Positions 1 to 9,604 are shown, counted from the stretch's first letter. The stretch is DNA of 49,801 nucleotides from Corynebacterium minutissimum (GCF_000988205.1 NZ_LAYQ01000029.1:1-49801), one strand, 5' to 3'. Notes: generated by a model not told the origin, from the sequence alone. Numbers and translations are program-made.

Positions 1-237
1 CTCATACCACCTGGGCTGGGTTCAGGTTCCTATTAGCAGTTTGAGTATGTCACTGTCTTCGGCGACATCACCCCCCGGATCATTTTCAGACAGGGACAGG
101 AATAAGCCATACCGAAGCCAGCGACTAGTTCCACTGTTCTTGCGAATGGAGGGAACGGAAGTAAACATAACCCGCCCAATCGGGTGGACGGCCTATGAAT
201 CTTCGGTGCCCTGGGGTGGAACTGCTAACAACGTAAT
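1..237. other. Unassigned sequence upstream of the truncated restriction enzyme
   Basis: This stretch reads open into the restriction enzyme on the plus strand, but its roughly 65 codons do not resemble the helicase core that should precede the motifs found just downstream. On the minus strand the frames are short and broken by stops. It ends at a run of ten G. It may be the edge of another element, a rearrangement junction or an assembly join; I recognise no gene in it. Confidence 0.4.
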
Positions 238-3200
238 GGGGGGGGGGCAACAGTCGCGCATGCTCACCAATGCGCGCTGTCTTTCTGAGGGCGTAGACGT
301 TCCGGCGCTGGACGCCGTCATCTTCTTCAACCCCCGCAACTCCATGGTGGACGTGGTCCAGTCCGTCGGCCGTGTCATGCGCAAGTCCGAAGGCAAGGAT
401 TACGGCTACATCATCCTGCCCGTGGCCGTTGCCAGCAACGTCTCCCCAGCAGAAGCACTCAACGACAATCAGCGCTTCAAGGTGGTCTGGCAGGTCCTCA
501 ACGCGCTGCGCGCCCACGATGATCGCTTCAACGCGAAGATTAACTCGATTGCGCTTAACGGTAAACCCGATGATCTTCCGATCATCCCAATCCCTGTCAA
601 TCCGATTCCTGACGATCCAAACGATGCCAAGAAGGAAGAAGACCCTCGGGAGAAGCTCAATAGCAGCGACGCGAATATCGGTGGCGGCGATATTGACGAA
701 GCAGAGCGACGCGGGGATCTCGCTAAACAGATGGCACTGTTTCCGCTGGAACAGTGGCAAGAAGCCATCTACACCAAGCTGGTGAACAAAGTCGGCACCC
801 GCACCTATTGGGAAGACTGGGCTGACGACGTCGCTACCATCGCGGAGAACCAAATCACCCGTATTAAAGCGCTTCTCGACGGCGCCGATGGCTCCCTCCG
901 CACCGAGTTCGACAGCTTCGTTGAGGGCCTGCGCAATAACCTCAATGATGGCATCAGCGAAGAAGATGCCATCTCGATGCTCTCGCAGCATCTGATTACG
1001 GCACCGGTCTTCAATGCACTCTTTGAGAACCATGACTTCATCACCCACAACCCCGTGGCCCAAGTCATGGAGAAGATGGTCAAGGCCCTCTCTAAAGCGA
1101 ACCTCGATACCGAAACCGAGTCCCTGGAAAAGTTCTACGAGTCCGTCCGCGTCCGTGCTTCTGAGGTGAATTCCGCTTCAGGCAAGCAGCAGGTCATCAA
1201 GGAGCTTTACGAGCGTTTCTTCCGCAAGGCCTTCAAGAAGCAATCCGAGGCTCTCGGCATCGTTTACACCCCAGTCGAGATTGTCGATTTCATCCTGCGT
1301 GCTGCCGACGATGTATCCAAGAAGCACTTTGGCAAGGGATTGACCGATGAGGGAGTGTGCATCCTCGACCCCTTCGCGGGAACCTCTACTTTCACTGTTC
1401 GCCTCCTGCAATCCGGTCTTATCAAACCGGAAGACCTCGCCCGCAAGTACGCCAACGAGCTCTTCGCCACGGAAATCATGCTGCTGGCCTACTACGTCTC
1501 CGCGGTGAACATTGAGACCACCTACAACGCTCTGCGCGAAGAGGCAGCCCTGCGCAACGGCGAACCTGCACCCGAGTACGTGCCTTTCACCAACATCGCG
1601 CTGGCCGATACCTTCCAAATCCACGAAGAAGGTGACATCCCAGACCTCAACATCTTCCGCGAGAACAATGAGACCATCGAGCGTCAGAAGAAAGCACCCA
1701 TCAACGTGGTGATTGGTAATCCGCCGTACTCAGTTGGTCAAAAATCCGCCAATGACCTCAACGCGAATCAGAAGTATCCAAGTCTAGATGAGCGGATCTC
1801 GGAAACTTATGCTGCTAGGTCCACCGCAACAAATAAGAACTCACTTTATGATTCCTACCTTCGTGCCTTCCGTTGGGCAACTGACAGGATTGGAGATCAG
1901 GGTGTAGTTATTTTTGTCACGAATAATGGTTGGATTGATGGAAATACCGGTGGCGGTATTCGTTTGTCCATGGCAGAGGATTTCACTGACCTCTACATAT
2001 TCAACCTGAGGGGTAATTCTCGCACTGCTGGAGATGTCGCGAAGCGGGAAGGGGGAAATGTATTTGATATTCGTGTAGGTATTTCTATTGCTATCGGCGT
2101 GAAGAGCGCAAACAAGAAGTCTTTTGAATTGCATTATGCAGCTTCGCCTGACTATGCCTCCAAGGCGCAGAAGATTGAAGATGTGGTTAATGCAACTATC
2201 AATAATTTGGGTTGGCAGTCAATTGTTCCTAACAAGGAGGGGGACTGGCTGAATCAGCGGTCGGAGGAGTTTGAGGCATGGCCAGTTATAGGCGAAAAAA
2301 AGGGCGGTTCACTGAAGGTTTTCGACGTGTTTTCTGCGGGTTTGAAAACTGGTCGAGATGCGTGGGCCTATGCGCAAGCTGACGGCCAGCTGCTCTCACA
2401 GTTAACTCAACTGACCGATTCCTACTCCAAAGCCCTCCCTGCTCTGCAGACATGGTTTGGAGAGAACACCGTCACTAATCCGAATGCTTCAGATACCACT
2501 AGATTCTTGACAATTTATCCTCAGTATGCGGATTCTAAACAGATTTCATGGACCGAAATTCTCAAGCGATTGGCGGCAAATAACGAGCCGGTTCCAGTGA
2601 GGAGCGAAAGGATTTATACATCCCTTTATCGTCCATTCACTAGGATGAAATCTTATTTCGAGCCAGCTCTAAATGATAGGCAGTATCAGCTCCCTTCGAT
2701 GTTCCCAACCCCGGAGCACCGGAATATTGGCTTCGTTGTTATGGCTCCGCGTGATGCAGCAATTTTCGCAGTGCTTGCGACGGACCTTATGCCGGATTTG
2801 TCTTTCTTTACCTACACCGGCCAATACTTCTCCCGCTTCACCTGGGCCGCCGTCGAAGCCGACGACGGTGGGCTGTTCGGTGAGGGGACCGCGGTAAAGC
2901 AAGGCGAAGCCAGCGTCTACGGTTCGATTGGCGAGGTCGTCGACGGCTACGTGCGCGTGGACAACATCACTGATGAGATTAAGGCTCTCTACCGCGATGC
3001 GCTGGGTTCAGACATCACGGGTGATGACATCTTCCACTTTGTTTACGGCAAGCTGCATGACCCCGTCTACCGCACGAAGTACGCGGCGGATTTGAAGAAG
3101 ATGCTGCCGCATATTGAGACGCCGAGTTCACGTGCGGAGTTTGATAAATTCGCTGCTGCTGGCCAAAAGCTGATGGACCTTCACGTCAACTACGAGACCG

Positions 3201-3589
3201 TGGAGCCGTGGCCGTTAGACATTCAGGTCAAGGGCGATGAAGCAGACCGTGAGACGTGGCGCGTGCTCAAGATGAAGTGGGCCAAGCGCAAGGATCCGGA
3301 GACGGGAAAGAACGTCAATGACGTGACGAAGTTGATCTACAACAAGCGCGTGACCATTGCTGGCATTCCGGAAGAAGCTGACGAGTACATGCTGGGCTCG
3401 CGCTCGGCAGTCGCGTGGCTGATTGACCGCTACCAGGTCAAGAAGGATAAGGCTTCTGGCATCGTCAACGACCCTAACGATTGGGCCGATGAGGTTGGAA
3501 ACCCGCGCTACATCGTGGACCTGATTGGGAAAGTCGTGCGCGTGGCGATGGAGACAGTGCGAATCGTGGATGGGCTGGGTTCCGAATAG
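41..3589 (+). CDS. Type ISP restriction-modification enzyme, N-terminally truncated
   Basis: A large single-chain restriction-modification protein in which helicase, N6-adenine methyltransferase and target-recognition parts are fused. The visible order is the end of an SF2 helicase (EGVDVPALD near residues 83-91 and motif VI QSVGRVMR at 107-114), a helical linker, a methyltransferase with motif I DPFAGT at 443-448 and catalytic NPPY at 560-563, then a long specificity region. Intact members are commonly about 1,500-1,600 residues and begin with an Mrr-like nuclease and helicase motifs I-III; none of that is present here, so cleavage activity is unlikely. The first 65 or so residues of the frame are not family-like, and the ATG at 41 is only the first available start. 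The base composition becomes more AT-rich from about 1740 to 2800, over the specificity region. Confidence 0.8.
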   Translation: MSMSLSSATSPPGSFSDRDRNKPYRSQRLVPLFLRMEGTEVNITRPIGWTAYESSVPWGGTANNVMGGGQQSRMLTNARCLSEGVDVPALDAVIFFNPRNSMVDVVQSVGRVMRKSEGKDYGYIILPVAVASNVSPAEALNDNQRFKVVWQVLNALRAHDDRFNAKINSIALNGKPDDLPIIPIPVNPIPDDPNDAKKEEDPREKLNSSDANIGGGDIDEAERRGDLAKQMALFPLEQWQEAIYTKLVNKVGTRTYWEDWADDVATIAENQITRIKALLDGADGSLRTEFDSFVEGLRNNLNDGISEEDAISMLSQHLITAPVFNALFENHDFITHNPVAQVMEKMVKALSKANLDTETESLEKFYESVRVRASEVNSASGKQQVIKELYERFFRKAFKKQSEALGIVYTPVEIVDFILRAADDVSKKHFGKGLTDEGVCILDPFAGTSTFTVRLLQSGLIKPEDLARKYANELFATEIMLLAYYVSAVNIETTYNALREEAALRNGEPAPEYVPFTNIALADTFQIHEEGDIPDLNIFRENNETIERQKKAPINVVIGNPPYSVGQKSANDLNANQKYPSLDERISETYAARSTATNKNSLYDSYLRAFRWATDRIGDQGVVIFVTNNGWIDGNTGGGIRLSMAEDFTDLYIFNLRGNSRTAGDVAKREGGNVFDIRVGISIAIGVKSANKKSFELHYAASPDYASKAQKIEDVVNATINNLGWQSIVPNKEGDWLNQRSEEFEAWPVIGEKKGGSLKVFDVFSAGLKTGRDAWAYAQADGQLLSQLTQLTDSYSKALPALQTWFGENTVTNPNASDTTRFLTIYPQYADSKQISWTEILKRLAANNEPVPVRSERIYTSLYRPFTRMKSYFEPALNDRQYQLPSMFPTPEHRNIGFVVMAPRDAAIFAVLATDLMPDLSFFTYTGQYFSRFTWAAVEADDGGLFGEGTAVKQGEASVYGSIGEVVDGYVRVDNITDEIKALYRDALGSDITGDDIFHFVYGKLHDPVYRTKYAADLKKMLPHIETPSSRAEFDKFAAAGQKLMDLHVNYETVEPWPLDIQVKGDEADRETWRVLKMKWAKRKDPETGKNVNDVTKLIYNKRVTIAGIPEEADEYMLGSRSAVAWLIDRYQVKKDKASGIVNDPNDWADEVGNPRYIVDLIGKVVRVAMETVRIVDGLGSE
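238..247 (+). repeat. G10 homopolymer inside the restriction-enzyme frame
   Basis: Ten consecutive G lie exactly where unrelated upstream sequence meets the recognisable helicase C-terminal region. A tract this long in a coding frame is a candidate slippage (phase-variation) site, but it is equally a place where sequencing or assembly goes wrong. Confidence 0.8.
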
Positions 3590-3751
3590 CGATGCAATAA
3601 GCTGCGCCCGGTTACTCGTGGCTGCGGCTCATCCCGCTCAGGACTCCTGGATGATCAGGGTCCGCAAGCTTGGGTGGGGGCGTCGCCAAGCACTGCATAA
3701 GTATCAAGGTTTTGGACTTGGCACCTGGAGCCCAGCACCTAGGGTCGAGAC

Positions 3752-4177
3752 CTAGAACAAATAGTTCGGCGCGAAGTGCGCGACGATGGGAATCACCGAC
3801 GCGATCGAAAGCACGAGTGCGATGATGGCGTTGCGCTTGCGTTCGGGAACGTCAGAGTCAAGCGATGCGATGGCGATGAAGGCAAAGAGGGGCGCGAGAA
3901 AAGGCGTTGCAAACCACAGCCCGATGAACGCGAAAAGGCCGAAGAATCCGAACATGTAGGACGCGGCCCCATCAGGGCCTGATGCAGCGCTGTCTGCTAA
4001 GAGCAAGGAAAGGAATCCCAGCGCCCAGCTCCCCAGAAGGATAGCGGAGCCCCATAGGGCGAGTTTCTCGTTGAAGATTCCTGCTAAGCCGCGGCGTGGA
4101 GGAAGCTCAGATTCCTTGGGCTCTGCGGGCCGCTGTGGCTCATTGGGGAAGTGAGGATCGATGGAGGGCTGGTCCAT
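3752..4177 (-). CDS. Small membrane protein, paralogue of the next gene (copy 1)
   Basis: A protein of about 141 residues with an acidic, proline-rich N-terminal tail (DQPSIDPHFPNEPQ) followed by three or four hydrophobic segments (around LALWGSAILLGSWALGF, the long stretch from YMFGFFGLF, and IIALVLSIASVIPIV). I do not recognise the family; the layout resembles DUF4190-type small membrane proteins. The chosen start is the ATG at 4177, preceded by AAGGAT at good spacing; an upstream ATG at 4198 has no visible ribosome binding site. It is closely similar to the gene at 4259-4720, on the same strand and about 80 bp away, so the two arose by tandem duplication. It is the shorter copy, lacking a QALNAPQ-type insertion in the tail. 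Confidence 0.75.
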   Translation of the reverse strand: MDQPSIDPHFPNEPQRPAEPKESELPPRRGLAGIFNEKLALWGSAILLGSWALGFLSLLLADSAASGPDGAASYMFGFFGLFAFIGLWFATPFLAPLFAFIAIASLDSDVPERKRNAIIALVLSIASVIPIVAHFAPNYLF

Positions 4178-4258
4178 GGGGCTATCCTTCGTCGGCATCA
4201 GTCTTTGCTGCTGGCACTGGCTGAGGTTGTTAAGGCTTAGACATCACAGAGGCAGCAC

Positions 4259-4720
4259 CTAAAACATGTATTTCGGGCCGAAGTAGACAACGATGGGCAC
4301 TATGCTCAGTATCGCCAGCACGAGTGCGATTCTGGCGTTGCGTTTGCGTTCTGGCACGTCAGAGTCGAGTGATGCGATGGCGATGAAGGCAAAGAGCGTC
4401 GCGAGAAAAGGCGTTGCGATACACAGCCCGATGAACGCGAAAATGCCGAGGAAGCCGAACATGTAGGACCCGGCATCATTAGTGCCTGATGCAGCGCTGT
4501 CTGCGATGAGCAAGGAGAGCAACCCCAGTGCCCAGCCAGCCAGAAGGATAGCGGAGCCCCATAGGGCGAGTTTCTCGTTGAAGACTCCTTCCCAGCCGCG
4601 GCGTGGAGGTAGTTCCGATGCTTTGGACTCCTGGGGCGCGTTGAGCGCTTGGGGTGCGTTGGGTTCGGCAGGCTGCTGTGGCTCGTTGGGAAGGTGTGGG
4701 TCGATGGTGGGCTGGTCCAT
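4259..4720 (-). CDS. Small membrane protein, paralogue of the previous gene (copy 2)
   Basis: A protein of about 153 residues sharing nearly the whole sequence of its downstream neighbour: cytoplasmic-looking tail with DQPTIDPHLPNEPQQPAEP, a short alanine/proline repeat (NAPQALNAPQ), the PPRRG box, then hydrophobic segments starting at LALWGSAILLAGWALG and ending with IVPIVVYFGPKYMF. The start is taken as the ATG at 4720, which has a GAAGGACAG-like ribosome binding site; the ATG at 4750 would add ten residues with poor signals. Function unknown. The two genes probably form one transcript reading away from the muramidase gene. Confidence 0.75.
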   Translation of the reverse strand: MDQPTIDPHLPNEPQQPAEPNAPQALNAPQESKASELPPRRGWEGVFNEKLALWGSAILLAGWALGLLSLLIADSAASGTNDAGSYMFGFLGIFAFIGLCIATPFLATLFAFIAIASLDSDVPERKRNARIALVLAILSIVPIVVYFGPKYMF

Positions 4721-4896
4721 GGCGCTGTCCTTCGTCGGCGTCGTGTTCACCTGATGGGGTGGTGGCGATGTGAAGCGAAGTTTAGCAGCGGTTGCTGCTG
4801 TTGGGAGCGGCTGGTGGGGAGTTGCGTCAGTGGTGTGGCAAAAGAGTTCAATGTTTCGTGTGTTGCTTCAGTGATTGGTGTTAAAGCGGAGGTAGT

Positions 4897-6060
4897 GTGG
4901 CGCGCATGAGCCATGCACGTCGCCTTGTTACCGCCGCCGTTACCGCAGTAGCGGCCGTGGCACTGTCCGTATCCACCGCCGTTGCCATCCCGTCCTACGC
5001 ACCTTCCGGTGTGGATGTCTCCGGAAATAACCACGCGTCCCTTCGCGGAATCGATTGGGATGCCGTGAAGTCCGATGGCCAGTCCTATGCCTTCGTGAAG
5101 GCCACCGAGGGCGTCGGCTTTGTCAACAACCACTTCGTGCGCGATGCCAATGCCGCAGCAGCCGCTGGACTGAAGGTCGGCGCCTACCACTACGCGCGCC
5201 CGGCCGGCGACGCCAAGCAGCAGGCGGCTAGCTTCGCCTCCCAAATCGCGCTGGTGCCGACGCAGACCCTGCCGCCGGTGCTCGATATCGAGGTGGATGA
5301 GGGACTGAATGCCGACCAGCTTGCTGACTGGATTGATACCTTCATGACGGAGGTCAAGTCCCTGACCGGCCGCACGCCGATGCTCTACACCTACAAGTAC
5401 TTCTGGATGGGCCAGATGGGTAACACCACGCGCTTCTCCGAGTATCCGCTGTGGTTGGCGGCCTACCAGGACACCGCGCCGGACCCGGTCGGCGGCTGGG
5501 ACAAGCTGGCCTTCTGGCAGCGCTCCGGCAGCGGCCGCGTGGCCGGCATTGAGACCGACGTTGACCTGAACCTCTTCAACGGTACTGAGGCGCAGCTGCA
5601 CTCCTTCTCTGCTGGCAATTACATCGACTTCGGTGGCATCTTGGATGACCTGGTCATTCCGGGCGTTGACTTGGGTGATGACGCCGGCGTGCTGATTGCT
5701 GGAATCCTGGCACTGGCAGCAGGTGCGGCGGCCGTTCCCGCCGTGGCCGATGCCGCGAAGGATGCGGGTCTAGACGTGGATCCGACCGGGCTTGTGAAGC
5801 AGGCAGAGAAGCTGCTCAACACCGGCGCTATTAGCGTTGATGACCTCAAGAGCCTGGCAAATAACGACGCCACCGTCGGCGACCTAGCCATCTTCCTGGA
5901 TAACGCGCAGCACCTGCAGGACTTTGATGCCAACAACGTCAGCGAGCAGGACGTGGAGAATGCCAGCCGTGCTGCACGCAGTGCTGGTCACGCCGCGGGT
6001 GTGGAGATCCCGGCATTTGATTCCAAGCAGGTGGCGGACCTGCTCAAGAGCCTGCGCTAA
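4897..6060 (+). CDS. Secreted GH25 muramidase (lysozyme)
   Basis: A glycoside hydrolase family 25 enzyme that cleaves the MurNAc-GlcNAc bond of peptidoglycan. A signal peptide (about residues 8-31, hydrophobic with an AVA-I cleavage region) precedes the catalytic barrel, which starts at GVDVSGNN and carries the DIEVDEG acidic motif and the late WQRSGSG segment. The last 150 residues are not part of GH25: they hold a hydrophobic stretch (VLIAGILALAAGAAAVPAVA) and a helical acidic tail that could hold the enzyme at the cell envelope. The GTG at 4897 has AGCGGAGG four bases upstream; the ATG at 4906 is an alternative. The stop overlaps the convergent neighbour by four bases. Confidence 0.9.
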   Translation: MARMSHARRLVTAAVTAVAAVALSVSTAVAIPSYAPSGVDVSGNNHASLRGIDWDAVKSDGQSYAFVKATEGVGFVNNHFVRDANAAAAAGLKVGAYHYARPAGDAKQQAASFASQIALVPTQTLPPVLDIEVDEGLNADQLADWIDTFMTEVKSLTGRTPMLYTYKYFWMGQMGNTTRFSEYPLWLAAYQDTAPDPVGGWDKLAFWQRSGSGRVAGIETDVDLNLFNGTEAQLHSFSAGNYIDFGGILDDLVIPGVDLGDDAGVLIAGILALAAGAAAVPAVADAAKDAGLDVDPTGLVKQAEKLLNTGAISVDDLKSLANNDATVGDLAIFLDNAQHLQDFDANNVSEQDVENASRAARSAGHAAGVEIPAFDSKQVADLLKSLR

Positions 6061-6898
6061 TCGTCGGCGGTTGCCGGGGCGTCGTGGCGGGGGCTCGCGC
6101 CGGTAAAGAAGCGGCGGGTCCAGGATTCGTCGCGGAAGTGTGCGGGCACCGCACCGGAGAGGAGCGGCTTGGCCAGGGCGGCGGCTTCGGGGGAGCCGTC
6201 GTGGGGCAACTCGGTATCGGAGCCGATGAGGATGATGTTGCCGTAGCGCCGACCCTTAAGCATGGGAGGGTCGGCGATAACGGCGACGTGGGCAAAGACC
6301 TCCGCCATTCCAGCTAGTTCCGCCTTCGCGCCCTGGAGATCGGAGTGGTCGCCGCAGTTGGCAACGTAAAGACCGCCGGGGGATAGGGTGGCGTGGGCGT
6401 GCTGGAAGAACTCTTCGGTGGTGAGAGGCTCGGGCGTGACGGCGCCGGCGAAGACGTCGCGGATGATGACGTCAAAGCGGTTCGGCGGAAAGCCCTCGGT
6501 CACGGCGCGTGCCTCGCCGGCGCGGATTTTCACGCGAGGAGCGGAAGGAATATCGGCCAGTTCCCGGATGAGCTCGGCCAATTTGGCGTCGAGCTCGACG
6601 ACGGTGTTGTGGGAATCCGGCCAGAGGTCAGCGAAGTAGCGGGGAAGAGAACAGCCACCGCCGCCCAGGTGGAGCAGACGTTTGCCAGGGGCGAGGTTCT
6701 CTACCGCAGCGGCAATCCAGCGCATGTACTCAAACTCGAGGGTGCGAGGTTCCTCAGGGATGAGGTGTGAGGATGGCACACCATTGACGTTGAGGATGAA
6801 GGCACCGTCGCGGAAAGGATCCGGCTCGACGACGAGCTCGCCGGTGGAAATCTCGTAGGTGCCCGCGATGGAATTGGTGGTGTTGCGCTTTCTGCCAT
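6057..6898 (-). CDS. Spermidine synthase-like methyltransferase-fold protein, frame broken near the start
   Basis: A Rossmann-fold protein of the spermidine synthase-like family: LLHLGGGGCSLPRYF is the nucleotide-binding loop, VVELDAKLAELIRE the acidic ribose-binding strand, and FDVIIRDVFAG the following strand. Whether it makes polyamines is unknown; many actinobacterial members have no assigned substrate. The conserved-looking frame continues upstream of the first in-frame start (GTG at 6779) through AGTYEISTGELVVEPDPFRD, but meets a stop with no ATG, GTG or TTG in between. An ATG at 6898 with AGAGG upstream reads in the neighbouring frame. One extra base just after that ATG would give MARKRN and join them, so one base appears to be missing there. 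Confidence 0.75.
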
Positions 6899-7002
6899 AG
6901 TGCCTCTTAGCTTAGGGAATAGGCTGCGTGGTTCGTGTGTTGGGGTATGAGGTGCACCGCGACTAGCCTTGGTGGGCGATAACGAAACGAGAAGGGGAGA
7001 GC

Positions 7003-8087
7003 ATGCGAGTATTGGTAGCCATGTCCGGCGGCGTCGATTCCTCGGTCGCAGCCGCGCGTGCGGTGGAGGCGGGCCACGACGTCATTGGCGTGCACCTGGC
7101 CCTGCACAAGGATGCGCAGCAGACTCGTGAGAAGGCACGCGGCTGCTGCTCCTTGGAGGATTCCGCCGATGCCCGTCGCATCTGCGACAAGCTCGGCATT
7201 CCTTTCTACGTGTGGGACTTCTCTGAGGAGTTCAAGGAAGCCGTCATCGGCGATTTCGTCGACTCCTATGCCCGCGGCGAGACCCCGAATCCCTGCCTGC
7301 GCTGCAATGAGAAGATCAAGTTCGCGGCGCTACTGCGCAAGGGGATGGCGCTGGGCTTCGATGCGGTGGCCACGGGCCATTACGCCACAATCGACGATGA
7401 TGGTACATGCGCCGCTCCTTGGACGAGAACAAGGACCAGTCCTATGTGCTGGGAGTTATCACCAAGGAAGAGCTGGATCACTGCTTCTTCCCGATTGGCG
7501 ATACCCCGAAGCCGCAGATCCGCGAGGAAGCCAAGCGCCATGGCTTCTCCACGGCGGCCAAGCCAGATTCCTATGACATCTGCTTCATTCCGGATGGCAA
7601 TACGCAGGCCTTTCTGGGCCGTTCCATCGGCCTGCGCCCGGGCATGATCGTGGACACTGAGGGCAATGAGCTCAAGGAACACGACGGCGCGTGGAACTAC
7701 ACCATCGGCCAGCGCAAGGGCCTCGACATCAAGACGCCGACTGCCGACGGCTCCCCGCGCTACGTCACCGACATCGACGCGGCCACCGGTACCGTCACCG
7801 TGGGATCGCGTGCCGACTTGGCCGTAACCCGCATCGAGGCTGACCGCCTGAAGTACCTGCACCCGGCTATGGAAGGTGACTTCGACTGCGAGGTGCAGGT
7901 GCGCGCCCACGGCTCTGTCGTTCCCTGCCGCGCTCACGTGGACCGCGAGGCCGACCGCATGACGCTGGAACTGAAGGAGCCTCTTTCCGGTGTGGCTCGT
8001 GGCCAGGCGGCTGTGCTCTATCTGCCGAGCCCGGATGAGCTGGGTGATATTGTCCTGGGCTCCGGCACCATCTGCGGGACCGAGTAG
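7003..8087 (+). CDS. tRNA-specific 2-thiouridylase MnmA, frame broken by one missing base
   Basis: MnmA (TrmU) thiolates U34 of the tRNAs for Lys, Glu and Gln. The PP-loop ATP-binding motif SGGVDS is at residues 8-13, the catalytic cysteine lies in NPCLRCN (Cys98), and the second cysteine is in SYDICFI after the break; the C-terminal part has the expected TIGQRKGL and beta-barrel segments. The two halves lie in different frames: the first is good to about 7404, the second resumes with [17 protein letters not shown] at 7407. A single base added in ggtac|atg restores one continuous protein of about 361 residues. The start ATG has GAAGGGGAGAG upstream. A sequence error is the likelier explanation. 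Confidence 0.9.
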
Positions 8088-8089
8088 TT

Positions 8090-8458
8090 CTATCGAAGCA
8101 CGCAGTCGGCGATGAGTCGGTCGAGGGCTCGAATATCGACTTTGGGCCCGATGTTGATTTTGAAGTGGCCAGCCCGTGTCCAGAGCTCCAGTTCAGCATT
8201 TACGTCCAGGAGCTTTCCGGCATTCTCCGTCGACCACATATTAATGGAGGAGTAAGGGAGAGAATAGATTTCGACTTTCTTTCCAGTGAGACCTTGAGAA
8301 TCTCGGATAATCAATCGGTGGCTAGTGAAGACCGCTGCGTCTCGGACAGTTTTAAATGCGCAGATTGGCTTTTCGTTGGCTGCGAGAATTGACGGAATGT
8401 CGCTCGGAATCTCGCAAGGAGAATAGAAGGTCCAGCCAGAAAACTGTTCAAGTGCCAC
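8090..8458 (-). CDS. Bacterial PH-domain protein (YvbH-like)
   Basis: A protein of 122 residues that looks like a single bacterial pleckstrin-homology domain: the run FTSHRLIIRDSQGLTGKK, then SLPYSSI and the WSTENAG/ELELWTR segments, match the pattern of the YvbH/bPH_1 family. The ligand and role of such proteins are unknown. It is transcribed convergently with mnmA, with two bases between the stops. Confidence 0.75.
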   Translation of the reverse strand: MALEQFSGWTFYSPCEIPSDIPSILAANEKPICAFKTVRDAAVFTSHRLIIRDSQGLTGKKVEIYSLPYSSINMWSTENAGKLLDVNAELELWTRAGHFKINIGPKVDIRALDRLIADCVLR

Positions 8459-8566
8459 GGGAGTATCCTTTACTATCTGCGACTTAGTGGTTTGTGAATT
8501 GCATTATAGATGTCGCAGTAGTCTTTGATTCGGTATTAAAAGAAAAACATTCGGGAAGGAGAACAG

Positions 8567-9475
8567 ATGACGGGATTCGCCCTTGGCCCCATGCCCGGTA
8601 CCTCCATCGCAGAGGCCGCGGACATCATCATGGGGGAGACCGAGCTCCCTGCCATCCCGCAACTTCCCGAGCGCGGGTTGGGGTCGGATGCGGTGGGCCG
8701 CACGGCCAGCATGCTGGAGGCTATCTCCATCGACCGCGGCCCGCGCTCGTGGCGCATGACAGCGCGCCCGCAGCTGCTGACCCGGCGTACGTGGGACCGC
8801 TTGGAGCGCGATATCGACGAGGTCCAGGAAGTCTGGGGCGAAACCGTGCCCCGTATTAAGGTGCAAGCGCTCGGTCCCTGGTCGCTTGCGGCGAGCATTG
8901 AGCTTTCCGACGGCCACCGTGTCCTCACCGACCGCGGCGCCTTTAGCGAACTCGCGGAGTCACTTCTCTATGGCCTCCGCGCTCACGCCGCGGATGTTGC
9001 GCGCCGTTTCCACGGGGAGGTCGTCGTCCAACTCGACGAACCACTCCTCGCAGACGTTATCGCCGGCCGAATCCCCGGCACCACCGACTTCGATACCATT
9101 CCGGCGGTCCCAGATGAGGTAGCTCTTGAGCAGCTCCTTGTCTTCGAGGCCGACTACCTGCACGCCCCGCCGCTGTGGTCAGTCGCGCCCGCAGCCACGA
9201 CCTTCCTCACGGATTTCCGTGGTCTGGAGACCCCGCGCCACCTGGACGGCTTGGGCGAGCACCTCAACGCGGGCCACCGCATTGGTCTGGGCCTTGAAGG
9301 TTCCGATGCCCGCGCGGAGGCCATTGCGCTGGCCCGGCATCTCGACCGCATCGGCATGCCGCGCGAGCTCCTCGTCGACCGTTTCGACGTCTATCCCGTC
9401 AAGGCTTCCGCTCGTTCTCTGCGCTCGGTTAACGAGACCGCCGGCATTCTCACCCGCGATGCTGGGGATCTCTAA
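8567..9475 (+). CDS. MetE-like (vitamin B12-independent methionine synthase C-terminal fold) protein
   Basis: A protein of 302 residues of the actinobacterial family often labelled methionine synthase, vitamin-B12 independent, with the UROD/MetE-like barrel. It starts with the family-typical GPMPGTS and contains VVVQLDEPLLADVIAG, a strand-turn-acid motif of the fold. It is far shorter than true MetE (about 750 residues) and lacks its N-terminal domain; I see no complete zinc site, so its catalytic role is uncertain. GGGAAGGAG precedes the ATG. Homologues commonly lie near mnmA and ligA in actinobacteria; here about 7 kb of accessory genes separate it from ligA. Confidence 0.8.
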   Translation: MTGFALGPMPGTSIAEAADIIMGETELPAIPQLPERGLGSDAVGRTASMLEAISIDRGPRSWRMTARPQLLTRRTWDRLERDIDEVQEVWGETVPRIKVQALGPWSLAASIELSDGHRVLTDRGAFSELAESLLYGLRAHAADVARRFHGEVVVQLDEPLLADVIAGRIPGTTDFDTIPAVPDEVALEQLLVFEADYLHAPPLWSVAPAATTFLTDFRGLETPRHLDGLGEHLNAGHRIGLGLEGSDARAEAIALARHLDRIGMPRELLVDRFDVYPVKASARSLRSVNETAGILTRDAGDL

Positions 9476-9604
9476 TTGAGCTTTCACCTGACCTAGGCCT
9501 CGAATATGAACCAGAACAGGCTAGATATCTATTGCAGCATGCTTTCTTTTGAAGGATAATCCCTGATTAAATCCCTCGTTGTCCTAGAGAAAGAACCACC
9601 TGCC

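Noticed and set aside
7003..8087. Programmed frameshift in mnmA
   Set aside because: There is no slippery heptamer or stimulating structure at the break, and similar one-base breaks occur in many unrelated genes here.
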